64,000 bases of DNA. Origin: Salvia splendens. Its lineage: Eukaryota > Streptophyta > Magnoliopsida > Lamiales > Lamiaceae. The notes under the pieces were generated by a model. It ran no database searches. It had not been told where the DNA came from and saw only the letters and a program-made list of their open reading frames with translations. Positions within the stretch are counted from its first letter, which is position 1. Every line of letters starts with the position of its first letter. Both the position numbers and the translations under genes were made by a program. Where the stretch lies: NCBI RefSeq assembly GCF_004379255.2, contig NC_056050.1:18283514-18347513 (forward strand), in the 5' to 3' direction. Shown one piece after another: positions 19,173-31,200 of this stretch.

Positions 19173-22090
19173 TAATACTACTTTAACTATCATTCTTCTC
19201 ATCTCTCTTATTTTATCATACAATTCTCTCCTCTCTCTTATTTTACCAATTTTGTCTTAATTCTCGTATTATATTCATTGTTCATATTTTTATGGAACGA
19301 AGGGAGCACTAAATATCAAGTGTATTAGTGTGTGCTTTGGCGATATGCATCATATGTTGAGATTAAAGAAATTCTATAACACACAAGTTTGAAATTCTAT
19401 AACACACAAGTGTGATGGCGTGCGGAAATTAGTTTAAATGAAAATTGAATGGATATGGAATAGTCATATTCCTGTGACTGATATTTATAGGTATTGAGAG
19501 AATATAACATATACTCATTATAACTATTTTATACGTAATAATTGGTGTTATCATTTTATTTATATATTACTACTATTATTAATTTAAAATTTAACTTTAA
19601 TTTATATCATCCTCATGTAAATAGACAATAGAATGTAAAAGAGGAGAATGGCTAATTAATTGCATGTTCGAGGAATGAAGATGATGATTGCTGCTACAAA
19701 CATCATACCAACCATAATACTGAAAATGTATGCAGAAATAGTTACTCCGGCCATTCCTGCATAACAGCCATGTTAATCGAGGTTATGTTAAGACATAACT
19801 ACTAGACAAGTCCTATAAAATTAATAAGGTTGTCACTTTTTTACCATCATTCTTTACTTACAAAACAGCATTCATAACCCATCACTCATTCTGTTTATCA
19901 CGAGTCTTACCTTTTTATCTTATTCTATTTCTTTCGAATTTTTATTTATTTATCTCAATTTAGTTAAAATGCAAAATACATTAAATCCCTAAGTTTACAT
20001 TTGTTGTAAGCCGAAAATTACATAATTAAAATCTCAAAATTACGTTCGTTCAAACCTTTAATGATAGCGAAACGTCGATCACCTCGTTAGACTGTAGATA
20101 TCTTTTGGCGTAACTCATTAGTGGCGGCAGCTATTTTCTATTAGAGTAAACTTCAAAATTAGTCCTTGAAAAATGGGGTTAGCACCTTTTAGGCCTCTGA
20201 AGTAGGAAAAATAACGTTTTAGGGATCTGGATAAGAAAAAATTACATATGAAGTGCTTCTGATGACCATTTTGTGCTAAGGTCATGAAGGGTGTGTGAGT
20301 CTTATTTTTAGCTCGCATTATTACTTTATGAAGCAATCATCATTATTGTATTTAATAATGTCACATTTCTTCATAATTGCATTGATTTTCTTTATTTTCT
20401 CTTAAAATACACATTCATTATAGTATCATATTATTTTTCACTACTAAATTAATAATTTTAATAATATCTATTGCAAAAATAAATCATAATATTATACCAA
20501 AAAATTGAAGGGATTGGTTGTGAAAGCGTGCATTCTAACGGATCACATAATACTGATCTATTTAGCAGATTATTTAGATAAATTCTATTCGCGTAATTAT
20601 CAAATGTATCATGTTTATAACTTGAATTTTAAACATGCTTTAGCACAAACAATCCCTAAAACATGCGTACTACGGAGTTAGCCAATTTACCTCGTAGATT
20701 CACTTAAGAATCGAAGATGGCTTGCGTCTTCTCCACGTGAAGATCTTGAGAACTCGACCTCGGATCTTCTGACTGGTGTCCCGGACTGTAAACTGATATT
20801 TGTGTAGGCAAATCTCACCAGTGTACTAGGAATTAAATAATGAAGACAGAAACCTGCTCACGGAAGGAGAGCAAAATCGTCCCTCTCTCTCAAAAAAGAG
20901 TGGACGAAAATTATGAGTATTGCACAAGTATATTTTATGTCTCCTTTATTCTCCTATTTATATTAAGTCACATATTGGGCCCAGTCAGGGATCTAAGGAA
21001 GAATTTGGACATGGCCTCACCCAATTAGCTTTTTACTAACTAAATTGAACTCACGATTTAATACAAGCTTATATTGGAATATTACAAGCAGCCACTACAG
21101 AAGTAATATTGCACTGCCTTTCCAAATCTGAAATTACAAGTATTTCAGGTTTCCTTTTTGTGTGTGTAATTCATTTCCCGTGCTTAAGATAGAAACATCC
21201 ATTAATTAATCAATGTCTGCTATGAACTTAATTAATTAACATATTTTAATCTCCAAGAGTGGACTTAGCAAGAAACTCTTATTTATTATTCATAGAGTAA
21301 TCAAACTCCAACTAGCTAGGTTCCGAATAATAAAACCTTGTTTCGAGCTCCTCTTGTGGATGTTATCAAACGAGACTCTCCTCGTGCACGATTCAACATA
21401 ATAGCAATCCTAGCACCGCTAGATAATGATCACCACTACCCAATATACCAGGATCATTGGGTGACGAAAAATCCGCACCTATTGGTAAGTCAAAGTAGTA
21501 GATACTCAATATCGTATGCTCAATGCCAACGTACATTGATTAAGAAATTAATTATCAAGACCTCGTCTTTCAATAGATAGCATAAAGACTCGTCTTGCCG
21601 TTTAGATCCAATTCAGTGCTATACCACACCAACGTCATCTTATTTCAATAAGGCTTAGAAATAATCGGACTGACATTGCAACCTTTCAAGATAGGTAGTC
21701 TAGGCTTATCTAGGTTGTGAAATTCTTATTTTTTTTGTTTAGAACTGACCGTGTTACCTTAAATTGGACGACACCCACAACCGGTCTACTAAAACAAAGA
21801 CTTAGACTTTGTTACGTTCGCTTATACATTTAAATATGCAATAAACATCCATTAAATGTAAAGACATAACAACATTATGACAAAAATAATCTGTTGCATT
21901 TATTGGAAAATAATAATTAGAGTTTTACAGTATTCAATCACTCGAAAAGTGATTTCTAGCATACAAACTCTAACAAAATTGATAATAAAACCTTTTTGTG
22001 TATATATCTAAACACGAAGTCCAAATTCTGTATCTCCATGTTCATATCTTTGCATATTCTATCTTTCTAACCAAACGGGTCGTAAAAATG
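19173..22090. other. Intergenic DNA, partly unresolved non-coding repeat
   Basis: 19173-19310 resembles the 3' half of a mariner-type MITE (ends GGAACGAAGGGAGCAC). 19311-20690 is AT-rich without features. From about 20700 to 22080 the base composition is more even and the sequence looks like non-coding LTR or leader DNA of a retroelement (GGATCATTGGGTGACGAAAA, GACTCGTCTTGCCG), but I could not define ends or a PBS. Confidence 0.3.
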
Positions 22091-22098
22091 TTCATAGG
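22091..22098. repeat. hAT target-site duplication, left copy
   Basis: TTCATAGG here and again at 27143-27150, exactly flanking the element ends. Eight bases is the hAT signature. Confidence 0.9.
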
Positions 22099-22588
22099 CA
22101 GCGGCGGATCTAGGTGGGGTCGGGGGGGTCGGCCCACCCCATCGCTGTCCCCGGAGAATCACCGGATAATGCCCTCCCCATGCCGCCGACCCCACGCCGC
22201 CGAAGTTCTGGCCCAGGCAGCAATGGCAGCAAACCTGTCGCCGCCTCTGCCGAGAAGAAGAAGACGCAAATTCCAATAGTTTAGTACTTGGGCTTTACAA
22301 ATGGGCTTGCCTTGTATTAATTGATACCATAAGACCATCAGCAGTGGGGCGCCCTAAGGCGCGCCCTATGGCTCGCCACGTCAGCATTTTTATCCTCCTC
22401 CTTCTCCACCTGCAGTGGGGCGCCCTAAGGCGCGCCCTATGACGCGCCACATCATCATTTTGTTGTTTTGTTTAATTAATTTAACTATTTTCAAATAACA
22501 CGTAACGAGTAAAAAAAACGACTAAATAACAAGCGGCGAAGTTTTAATAAAAAAAAATTTACACCATTCAACTAAAAAAAGAAAAAAA

Positions 22589-23650
22589 CTAAGTCGGGCC
22601 AATTCCCAACTTCCTACGCAACTCATCGAGTAATGCACGGAGATACTCGGCTTGTTCGGGGTCGGTGCACTTCTTGAGGGCCTTGTGCGTCTGCAACATC
22701 GTCCTTGCCATCGACGCTGTAGCAAACGACGCAAACGCGGTGGACGTCTGCGTCGGGAGCTCATCCGGGTCCGGATCAGGGGTTGCAGCGGTCGACGATG
22801 ACGTCGTGGTCGCCTTCCCCTTGGCCTTCGCAGCCTTGATGCCGGGAGGACGCCGGGAGGACACCGGTGTACCGGAACTCCCTTCATCCACGTACGTCCG
22901 GTTGAGGTCAACCGGGTTAGTGCCGCTGCCGCTGCTCGTGTAGTCACCAGCTTCGGTGACCTTCGTCCTCTTCGGCGCACCAGTGTGCAGAATTCCACCT
23001 TGGAACTTCTGCTTCTCCCTCAAGAGCGCCCAGATGGCCTCATGCTTGAACTCGCCGAACATCGACCGGTACGACAACATCGCTTTAGAGCGCACGTCGT
23101 GCACGCTCTCGCCGCTCCCCTGTGATCGCGCGCACTTCTCGAACCCCGCCTAGTACAAGATCACTTGCTTCTTGATTTGATCCCAGTGCTTGCGGAGTTG
23201 CTCACGCTTGCGCTTGTACGCGGTCGGCGGCTTGACCGAATTGTAGAGGTCCGCGATGCGCTCCCAGTACGCGGTCTGTCTCTGGTTGTTGGCGAATATC
23301 GGATCTTCCGATATATCTACCCAACACCGGGCCAAAGTGAGAGTTTCGTCGCCGGTGTAGTTCGTACGGCCGGGGGCGTACTCATCGCAGTCACCGGGAG
23401 GCGGCAACTTCTGCGCCCGCTGCTGGTTCCGCTTCGCCTTCCCCTTGGCGGCACCGGTCGCTGCGGGGGCGGGATGGGCCGATGCGGTTGGGCGGTGCGG
23501 CGACGGCTCCATATCAGACAACCCATACGATTTCGTACGGAAATCGGGATCGTAATGGGTGTTGTCGCCGAACGAACGATAATCACCGGGTTCTGTACCC
23601 GGCCAATGCGCCTCTCCGCTAAACGTAGGGCTATTGGGGCTTGAATCCAT
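22589..23650 (-). pseudogene. Harbinger ORF1 (Myb/SANT-like DNA-binding protein), one in-frame stop
   Basis: Reading from ATG 23650 the frame covers 353 codons to 22589 with a single in-frame TAG (23150-23152) after IKKQVILY. N-terminus MDSSPNSPTFSGEAHWPGTE is Ser/Pro-rich. Residues about 105-165 form a Myb/SANT-like trihelix: ETLTLARCWVDISEDP, TAYWERIADLYNS, RKREQLRKHWDQIKKQV. The second half contains the NAM-associated-like part (RRPPGIKAAKAKGKA) and a C-terminal helix (YLRALLDELRRKLGIG). In autonomous PIF/Harbinger elements this ORF1 product is needed with the transposase for nuclear import and DNA binding. Host databases often mislabel such proteins as glutathione S-transferase T3-like. 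The single stop may be a recent mutation or a sequence error. Confidence 0.8.
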
Positions 23651-23717
23651 TTCGTAGTAATTATTTAAATGTAAGTTTCGAAGATGAAATCGTGTGAAAT
23701 GAAATGTTACAAATGAA

Positions 23718-23732
23718 CGCTATTTATAAAAA
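23718..23732 (-). promoter_or_regulatory. TATA box of Harbinger ORF1
   Basis: TTTATAAATAGCG on minus, about 75 bp upstream of the ORF1 ATG, with an AT-rich leader between. Confidence 0.5.
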
Positions 23733-24007
23733 AAAAGAAACTGCGTGCCATCGTCCGCGGCCTTCACAATGGGGCGGACGATGTCGCGGACGATGGCCAT
23801 CATCCGCGACCATCGTCCGCGACGTCCGCAATGGAGCGGACGATGGCGCGGACGATGGCCATCGTCCGTGGTTTAAGTCGCGCCCGAAGCATAGGCCTCG
23901 ACTATCGTCCGCGGCCTATGCCACACACCCACAGTGGGGGAGGACGATGAATGGCGATGACGATGCGCGCCATCGGGCGTGCCATCGTCCGCCCATTGCG
24001 GATGGCC

Positions 24008-24553
24008 TAATTAAATAAACCCAACTTCTAATAATTTTAACCTATTTAAATATAGAGAATGCAAAAGGTTGTTAACTTGCGGTACAGACTTGGGCGAATA
24101 TTATAACAGGAAATTTCAAATTTATATCGAAGAGAATTTCAAATTTTATATCGAAGAGAATTTCAAATTTTAGGCTTTAGTTTTGTGCTACGGATAGAAT
24201 TTCGAAGGAATTTCTTAGCAATTGGCGTCTAACATTATTTTTTGAGAGTTTCTTGTATCTTATCACTTATTGAGGTATTTAAATCATCATTCAAGTTTAA
24301 GTTGGTACTATTATTTGTTTTTGTTTTTTTTTCTGTTTTTACAATTCACATTACAGTGCTATAAAATTGATCAATAATTATTATATTCTCTAATTTAAGT
24401 AGATATAGCAATTATCTTTGCAGCTTTGCTTAATTGCTTTTGAATATTCATTGATTTTGTTTACCTTGTCCGAGATTAGATTAGAAAGTTTAATAGTATA
24501 TGATAATTGATTAAATATAAATTTTAAATCTGTGTTACATTGTTTTTAGGTTA
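24008..24553 (+). other. hAT 5' untranslated region
   Basis: AT-rich leader of the transposase gene, including a direct repeat (AGAGAATTTCAAATTT near 24131 and 24156) and an intron-acceptor-like TTGTTTTTAG just before the ATG at 24554. Confidence 0.45.
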
Positions 24554-27028
24554 ATGGATAAATTTATGAAGAAAAGACCTCGAGTTTCTATCGGTTCTTC
24601 AAGTGCTAATGTTGAGCAAGAACCACAACAATTGGAAAATAATGTGGTAGTTGAAAATAATCCGGACGAGATTGAAATTGATAAAGAGAAAATTAAAGCC
24701 GACCTTGGATTACGAGACTCTATGGATAGTTTTGATGTGAATATTCAGGATCGTATTCGTAGAGAATATGTTGCCAAAGGTCCGTGCCAACCAAAAAGCC
24801 ATGATTTTCCAAAAAAACAATATGGAAAAGATAAGAGAGGTTTTAGGGATGTTTGGTATAAAGATTATGTTTGGCTTGAATATAGTACGACAGCAGATGC
24901 TGCGTATTGTTTTTGGTGTTTTCATTTCAAGCGTGGTTATTTAGCACCGGGAGATGAAGCATTTGTTAGTGGTGGTTTCTCTAATTGGAAGAAGGTTAAT
25001 GAAATATTTAGAGCTCATGTTGGGTCAACGGGTAGTTCACACAACAAAGCTAGAATTGAATATGAAAATTTTGTAAATCAAAAGCAGAGTGTGACTTATA
25101 TTGTTAGTAGAGTTAGTTCAAAACAAGAGAAGGAATATAGGATTCGTTTGACTGTAGCTCTTGATGTTATTCGATTCCTTTTGAATCAAGGTTTGGCTTT
25201 TAGAGGACATGATGAGACATCAACTTCTTCAAATAGGGGCAACTTTCTAGAGCTATTATATTGGTATAGTTTAAGGAATGATGAAGTTGGTCAAGTTGTA
25301 TTAAACAATGCTCCTGGAAATAATCAAATGATTCTCCATCAATTCAAAAAGAAATAGTTAATGCATGTGCAGTTGAAACTACGCTAGAAATTATGAAGGA
25401 ACTTGGTGATGAATTATTTTCCATAATGGTTGATGAGTCTTGAGATTGCTCGGTGAAGGAGCAAATGGCTATTGTTATTAGATATGTGAACAAAAATGGA
25501 GAGATAATAGAAAGATTTTTAGCCTTAGTTCATGTTAAAGAGACTTCATCAAAATGCTTGAAAATGGCAATTGACTTCGTATTTTCTAAGTTGGGATTAT
25601 CTTTGTCAAGATTGAAAGGTCAGGGATATGAAGGGGCTTCAAATATGATGGGTGAATTTAATGGACTTAAAGCACTTATTTTAAAAGAAAATCCATCAGC
25701 GTATTATGTCCATTGTTTTGCCCATCAGCTTTAATTGGTATGTGTGGCAGTATGTAAGGCAAATCGACATGTTTCTGATTTTTTCAACTATCTCAGTCCG
25801 AATGTTACAGTCTGTGGATCTTCTTGCAAAAGGGCAGATATACTCCGACAAAATGAATATGATAGAATGGTTGAAATGATTGAGAAAGGGGAAATCAGTT
25901 CAGGTAAAGGTCTAAATCAAGAAACTTCTTTGCATAGACCAGGTGACACGCGATGGGGATCTCATTATATTACTATAGTTCGTCTTACATCTATGTGGCC
26001 CTCGATAGTCAAAGTACTTGAAACAATATTTGAAGATGGGGTTGATCCAGAAATAAGTGGCAAATCTAAAGGGTTGCTTCAAAAGATGGAAAATTTTGAT
26101 TTTGTGTTTCTCATGATGTTGATGAAACGCTTGTTGGGTATGACTGATGCACTATCTTGTGCGCTGCAATATAAAGATCAAAATATTTTGAATGCTATAA
26201 ATTTGATAGTGACTGTGAAAGAGGACTTGCAAGCATTTCGAGAATCTGGATGGGATGATTTCTTGCAAGAAGTGGAAGCATTTTGCCAGGCAAATGAAAT
26301 TGATGTTCCTATCATGGACGGCATTGTTCCAAGACGTATTCGCATGAAGAATGATGGAAAAACTATTACAAACTATCATTATTATCGTGTTGAAATTTTT
26401 GTCAGGTATTTTTTATAACTAATATTCTTATTTATTTAAACTTTGACATTAACTCCTTAACTTAATTTTTTTTCACAATCAGGTTGTTGACTTAATTAGT
26501 CAAGAAATGAGGAATCGTTTTTCTGAATCCAGCACCGACTTACTCGAATGTATGGTATGCCTTGATCCAAGAAATCATTTCTCCAATTTCAATGTCGATA
26601 AACTTGTTCATCTTGCCACTCTTTATCCGGAAGACTTTTCATCCATGGAGCTTAGCTTGTTAACTCAAGAACTTCGAAGTTTCGTGAGTGATGCAAGAAC
26701 AGATACACGGTTCTCAAATGTTGAAGATTTAGGAACTCTTTCACAGAAGATGGTTGAAATGATGAAAGATAAGATTTTCAAATTGGTTTATCGATTGATA
26801 AAATTGGTCTTACTTTTACCAGTAGCGACAACATCTGTTGAAAGAGTGTTCTCTGCAATGAAATTTGTGAAGTCAGAGCTGCGAAATAAGATTGGAGATG
26901 ACTGGTTAAACGACAGTTTGATGGTATATAGCGAGAAGGAGGTGTTTGCAACTATTCTCAATGAAATGATTTTGAGTCATTTTCAGAAAATGGGTACTCG
27001 AAGAAGCCAACTATCTCGCATAGCATAA
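24554..27028 (+). pseudogene. hAT transposase (TTF-type zinc finger / DUF4371 / C-terminal dimerisation), broken
   Basis: From 24554 the frame gives a TTF-type zinc-finger region (AYCFWCFHFKRG, GGFSNWKKVNEIFRAH). Near 25330 it shifts to a second frame (PSIQKEIVNACAVETTLEIM, ELFSIMVDES), has a stop at 25441 (after VDES, where Arg-Asp is expected), continues as the DUF4371/RNase H-like part (RLKGQGYEGASNMMGEFNGL), then a stop at 25732 inside HCFAHQL-x-L. A last exon from about 26484 holds the hAT dimerisation region (PVATTSVERVFSAMKFVKS, WLNDSLMVYSEKEVF). The second catalytic Asp, normally in GQGYDGASN, is Glu here. One frameshift and two stops exclude activity. The intron at 26406-26483 joins out of phase by one base as I read it, a further sign of decay. 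Confidence 0.88.
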
Positions 27029-27142
27029 GATTGTGGTATATATATTTTTATGTATTTTTGTTTAGAAATATTTATTTAAATATTATATATATAATCTTGT
27101 TCGGTTCGACCCCACGATTTTTGATTCCTAGATCCGTCATTG

Positions 27143-27150
27143 TTCATAGG
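27143..27150. repeat. hAT target-site duplication, right copy
   Basis: TTCATAGG, identical to 22091-22098. Confidence 0.9.
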
Positions 27151-27597
27151 AACTCAAAATCATAAAGTAAAATACACACAATTAACTTTAGAAGATCTAT
27201 TTGTGTCTGATACACATTAATAATGCTTGAATTAAAAATCATCATTATTTAACAATATCAATAATTATAACATGCTACTACTATTAAAAAAATTTAAGAA
27301 TAATAAAATAAAGAGGTAAAGTTGGATTACAGAGGAATGAAGAAAGATGTCATTAGGAAAGTTAAAATGAATATCATACTTTAATGCAGCAATAAATTGT
27401 ACTCCTACGACAATAGTTATATTCCAGTACAACATAAATTCCATCGAATACCCCTAACCTCTATAATTAAATATACAACCCTGCCATGTGTTGCAACAGT
27501 ATATATCCATTGACCAATATTTGTCCTCGGTCACACTTTAAAAAGTGGTTTTCAGATGAATACATGCACCAACTGCCACATGAATAAATCGGGCTTA
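27151..27597. other. AT-rich intergenic stretch
   Basis: Right flank of the hAT insertion. No gene, MITE or repeat recognised. Confidence 0.5.
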
Positions 27598-28100
27598 GAG
27601 CATCCATAATGGGGCGCTATAAGGCACGCCCTAAAGCCTGTCATATGCACCGTCACGTCAGCATTTTATCCTTCTGCCCTTCTACCTGCAGTGGGGGGCC
27701 CTAAGGCGCGCCCTAAGGGACGCCCTATAGGTTTTACTATTGTTTCGTTATTAATTTAAAATGGTTAATTTAAAATGGTTTCAAATATATAAATGTAAAC
27801 TAATTAAAAACACAACGATTAACTAAAAGAACGACAAATAATACATTGATTAAAAAAAGTTTATAAGGATCGTACTGTGTGTTGGCGTCGAACGACCGAT
27901 ATTCGCTAGGTTGTGTACCCGGCCACCGTGCGCCATCTCCAAACATCGGGCTACTAGGACTTGAGTATCCACTGGAATCCATTTTATAGCCTAATTTGAG
28001 AGTTGAAAAGTGAATCAAAAAGTTACCATTGAAAAGTAATCGCCCGATTCATCGGGCGCGCGCATCGGGCACGCTATCATCCGCCCCACTGTGGATTGCC
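27598..28100. mobile_element. Harbinger/Tourist-type MITE keeping the ORF1 N-terminus
   Basis: Ends GAGCATCCATAATGGGGCGC and, reverse-complemented, GGCAATCCACAGTGGGGCGG; TTA duplicated at 27595-27597 and 28101-28103. On minus it still encodes MDSSGYSSPSSPMFGDGARW (from 27981), matching the start of ORF1 in the element nested at 22333-24007, so it is an internal-deletion derivative of that family. Confidence 0.85.
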
Positions 28101-28146
28101 TTAACAAATCTTATTTCGTAAGCGTGTTCATAGTTATATTCCAATT

Positions 28147-28410
28147 AAAGGTGCCTACGGTTCCAGAACCGGCGGTTACGGTTAGGAACTAACGGTTCCG
28201 ATTTTGGAAATTGCCGAACCGGAACCAAACCGTGACGGTGTTTTACGGTTACGGTTACCGTTCCGGTTTCAAAACCGCCTGTTGCGGTTCCGATTTAGAA
28301 CGTCCCAGAACCGGCTGTTCTGGCACGGTTCAACGGTTTTGGTTTGAAACCGTAACCGCCGTTTACGGTTTCATGGTTAACCGTCAGAACCGTAAACCTT
28401 GAGCACCTCT
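28147..28410. mobile_element. Possible hAT-type MITE rich in GGTTCCGGTT motifs
   Basis: A block of repeated AACCGGAACC/CGGTT motifs bounded by AAAGGTGCCTACGGTT and, reverse-complemented, AGAGGTGCTCAAGGTTTACG. Such GGTTC-rich short elements are common in plant genomes. No clean target duplication seen. Confidence 0.4.
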
Positions 28411-28550
28411 ATACTAATAGAGTTCTTTTCAACACAAAAAAGGCTATGCCATAATAAATACACGGATCTCTATCCAAATAAACCCATTTCCTTGGTTCTA
28501 TACAGTTCCACTGATTCAGTGAAAAAAAATCAATACAAAATACTGTATAA

Positions 28551-28810
28551 TATACCCATCCGTCCTCCATTAATTGTTTACTTTGGTTCCAGCACGGGTT
28601 CTAAGAAATGTGAAGGAAAGTGAGTTAAAAAAGTTAGTGGAATATGTGTCACACTTTTATTTATTGATTTTATAATAAAATAGGAGTGGAATAAGTGAGT
28701 GGAATGTAGTACCTATTTACCAGTTATGGTAAAAGTGAAAGTGAACAATTAATCAGAGACGAGTAAAAATGGTAAAAGTGGATAATTAATGGGGTCCGGA
28801 GGGTGTAGTA
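28551..28810. mobile_element. Stowaway-type MITE
   Basis: About 260 bp. Left TATACCCATCCGTCCTCCATT; right, reverse-complemented, TACTACACCCTCCGGACCCC followed by ATTAATT on both sides. TA at both ends. Confidence 0.65.
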
Positions 28811-29878
28811 TTTTGTTTCCTATCTTTATAATGCAATTTAACCAAAAAAATTCAATTTAATAAAGTGATTTTTACTTCAATTTTTATTAATTATACGTTA
28901 TTCAAAACCATTACTATAAATGAACAATCGTTTATTGAATAGTTTAGGGTTGTACTGAATATATTTTGACAATAAACTAACAGTAAAATTTTATCAACTA
29001 AATATAGGAATTAAACAATTGGCACTATAAGACAATCCTTGTATGATGAAATTAAGGGAAAATAGAACATTGATTCATACTCATATTCAATTGCTTGATA
29101 GTACTTTAGTTTATTTTTTTAAACAATAAATTTAGTTTGTGTCAAAGCGAAACTGGTCAGTGCATGTTATAAATAATTCAGGCTACAAACTACAGTACTA
29201 GATTTTTACATGAACTAAACTACCACATAGATGAATTAGTTAGTTAAGCAGCATAGTATTGATGATTGATTTGCATTAACAAATAAATTTGGGAATGTGA
29301 TCTAAAAATTGAAGATCTTGGATTGAATTAGTCGCAAAAAAATAATGTCAAAGTTCATATTTTCTTCATCCATAATCCTCCCTCGATAATGCGTCTACAT
29401 TATAAAAAAAGATTGCAAACTTGCATTAGTTGAATAGTTCAATGGTTTCTAATTTTAATACCAACCATAATTTGTATTAATTTGAGTGATCATAATATTA
29501 AAATACTATGAATATTAAAAAATAAATATTCTGTTAGAATATAGATGCTAAATAATATTATGAAATTTGTATAATAAATTATTATGGAGTGTAAAATAAT
29601 ATTATTTCACTTTTCTAGAATTAATTTTTAGATTCGAACGTAGAAATGAAATGAAACAAGAATTTGACCATTCAATTTACAGCCCAAACAGCCAGACAAT
29701 TGACATACCTACGAATGTAAATAGTCTAAATGCGAGAAATTAGTTAAATAATGAATATTTTTTTGAAATATTTATTCATGTAAATAGAATAATAAAGTAA
29801 AGCTCCTTTTTCGTTTTCCTTCTGTCCACAATAGTTCTCCTCCCTATTCTCTAAACAAATTAAAAATTTAATCTATTA
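28811..29878. other. AT-rich intergenic stretch
   Basis: No gene or clear element seen; scattered short AT-rich runs only. Confidence 0.5.
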
Positions 29879-30396
29879 GAGCATCTCCAGTGGTTGCCCG
29901 TCCCACTCGGACATCCACTAGGACTTCCCAAAAATACATCCTGCCACGTCACTAGGACTTCCCATCCCACTGCCACGCCACTAGGACTTCCCCTGCATAA
30001 TCTGCCCTTTCCATCGCCCTTCCCACTAGGACTTCCCGCAATAAAATAAATCCTTCCCCTGCGGGAAACGTCGGAGTATGCGACTCGCTCGTGGCGGGGA
30101 GTTCCTGTTGCTATCCATTAAGTAGAAATGAAATTTGTAGTAAAAAGAAGAGAAAAAATTGTTAACACAAGTGGTGCGAATGAAATGAAGTTCAACGAGA
30201 CGTATATATAGAGTTCCAAAAAAAAAAAAAAACGGACGTCCGATCCCCCCCCCCCCCCCCCCCACAATAGCGCACGTCGACTCGGACGTCCCGCGGATAT
30301 CCGAGGACGTGCGACGTCCTACCTGCATGGGCGTATCCGACCTTATTTTCCACAATGGCGGACGTCCGAGCCGGACGTCCGCCGCTGGAGATGCTC
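29879..30396. mobile_element. Harbinger/Tourist-type MITE
   Basis: Perfect 15-bp terminal repeats (GAGCATCTCCAGTGG / CCGCTGGAGATGCTC) with TTA duplicated at 29876-29878 and 30397-30399. On minus it retains an ORF1-like start (MDSNRNSPPRASR, from about 30116) and a TATATATA promoter, as in the other family members. It contains a run of about 17 C residues (30246-30263). Confidence 0.88.
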
Positions 30397-30509
30397 TTAA
30401 GCTGAAGAAAAAAAATCGGAACTAAGACGATATAGGACACAATCGTTTACAATGCTGAGACCATTCAGATTTAGATAGTATCTAAAATAACATTATGAGG
30501 AAATAACAA

Positions 30510-30582
30510 GGGGATGTAGCTCAGATGGTAGAGTGCTCGCTTAGCATGCGAGAGGTACGGGGATCGATACCCCGCATCTCCA
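30510..30582 (+). tRNA. trnA-AGC: tRNA-Ala (anticodon AGC)
   Basis: 73 nt. The acceptor stem GGGGATG pairs with CATCTCC (one G-U), with discriminator A. Anticodon AGC is at 30543-30545 in the loop CTTAGCATG. D-arm/A-box TAGCTCAGATGG and T-arm/B-box GGGATCGATACCCC are intact. No intron; CCA is not encoded, as expected for a nuclear gene. One base in the D-arm to anticodon-arm region (GAGTGC where GAGCGC is usual) differs from the common plant sequence but keeps the fold. Confidence 0.95.
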
Positions 30583-31200
30583 ATATTTATTTTGCATTTA
30601 CGGATAAAGAAAATTAAAAGATAATAGTAAGCTTATATCCTAATCTAAAATATTAAGCTACCTTAACGAAAAGGCGTTGCATTATTAAATTGCTAGTGAA
30701 AATTATGATTTTAAAAAACAATAAAAAATGGGCGAATATATTTTTTTAATCGACCATTTTGCCTCAAGATTTACTGCTATGCATGCACATATTATATTTG
30801 AAAAAAATGTCACATATACTCATCGAATAACTAATTTGAATACTACGTATGAGTTTGTTAATATTCAACTGCTTTTTTCTTTGAGCTCGAAAATAAGAAG
30901 ATAATAATTATTATCCCATGCCCTCACCTTAGTAACTAGAATATTCTCTTCAAATATTTTATATATTTATTATCGAACCAAAAATAATATCAGAAGAAAA
31001 CATTTATTTAAAATTTCTATCCAGAAATACTAGAAACAAAATTTTAGAGGAATGACTAAATTTTCAAGTCACAATGAGTGTTGTGGATTAAAACTGAAAC
31101 TACTCTATGATTGGATCACTGTGGTTGTAATAGAAATAAAAAAAAACTTAAATTGGAATAATAAAAATCAAAATAATTGTAAACCCTTCATTAATTTGGA
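30583..31200. other. AT-rich intergenic stretch
   Basis: Nothing recognised between tRNA-Ala and the CNOT4 promoter apart from AT-rich sequence. Confidence 0.5.

Larger units (their letters stand above)
22333..24007. mobile_element. PIF/Harbinger derivative nested in the hAT element
   Basis: Ends GACCATCAGCAGTGGGGC and, reverse-complemented, GGCCATCCGCAATGGGCG, flanked by the 3-bp duplication TAA (22330-22332 and 24008-24010). It keeps a Myb/trihelix-type ORF1 but no transposase. Both ends carry internal short repeats: GCGCCCTAAGGCGCGCCCTA on the left and GGACGATGG/CCATCGTCC on the right. Confidence 0.85.
22099..27142 (+). mobile_element. hAT transposon (TTF/MYM-type transposase) with nested Harbinger insertion
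   Basis: Left end CAGCGGCGGATCTAGG, right end (reverse complement) CAATGACGGATCTAGG: 13 of 16 bases match. A perfect 8-bp duplication (TTCATAGG) flanks it. It is 5,044 bp in total, about 3.4 kb without the nested element at 22333-24007. The transposase gene runs on plus but is broken, so the copy is non-autonomous. The empty site can be read directly by joining the flanks at the duplication. Confidence 0.92.

Noticed and set aside
30246..30263. Run of C residues as a regulatory or G-quadruplex signal
   Set aside because: Lies inside a MITE and is a single homopolymer run; could be a sequencing or assembly length artefact.
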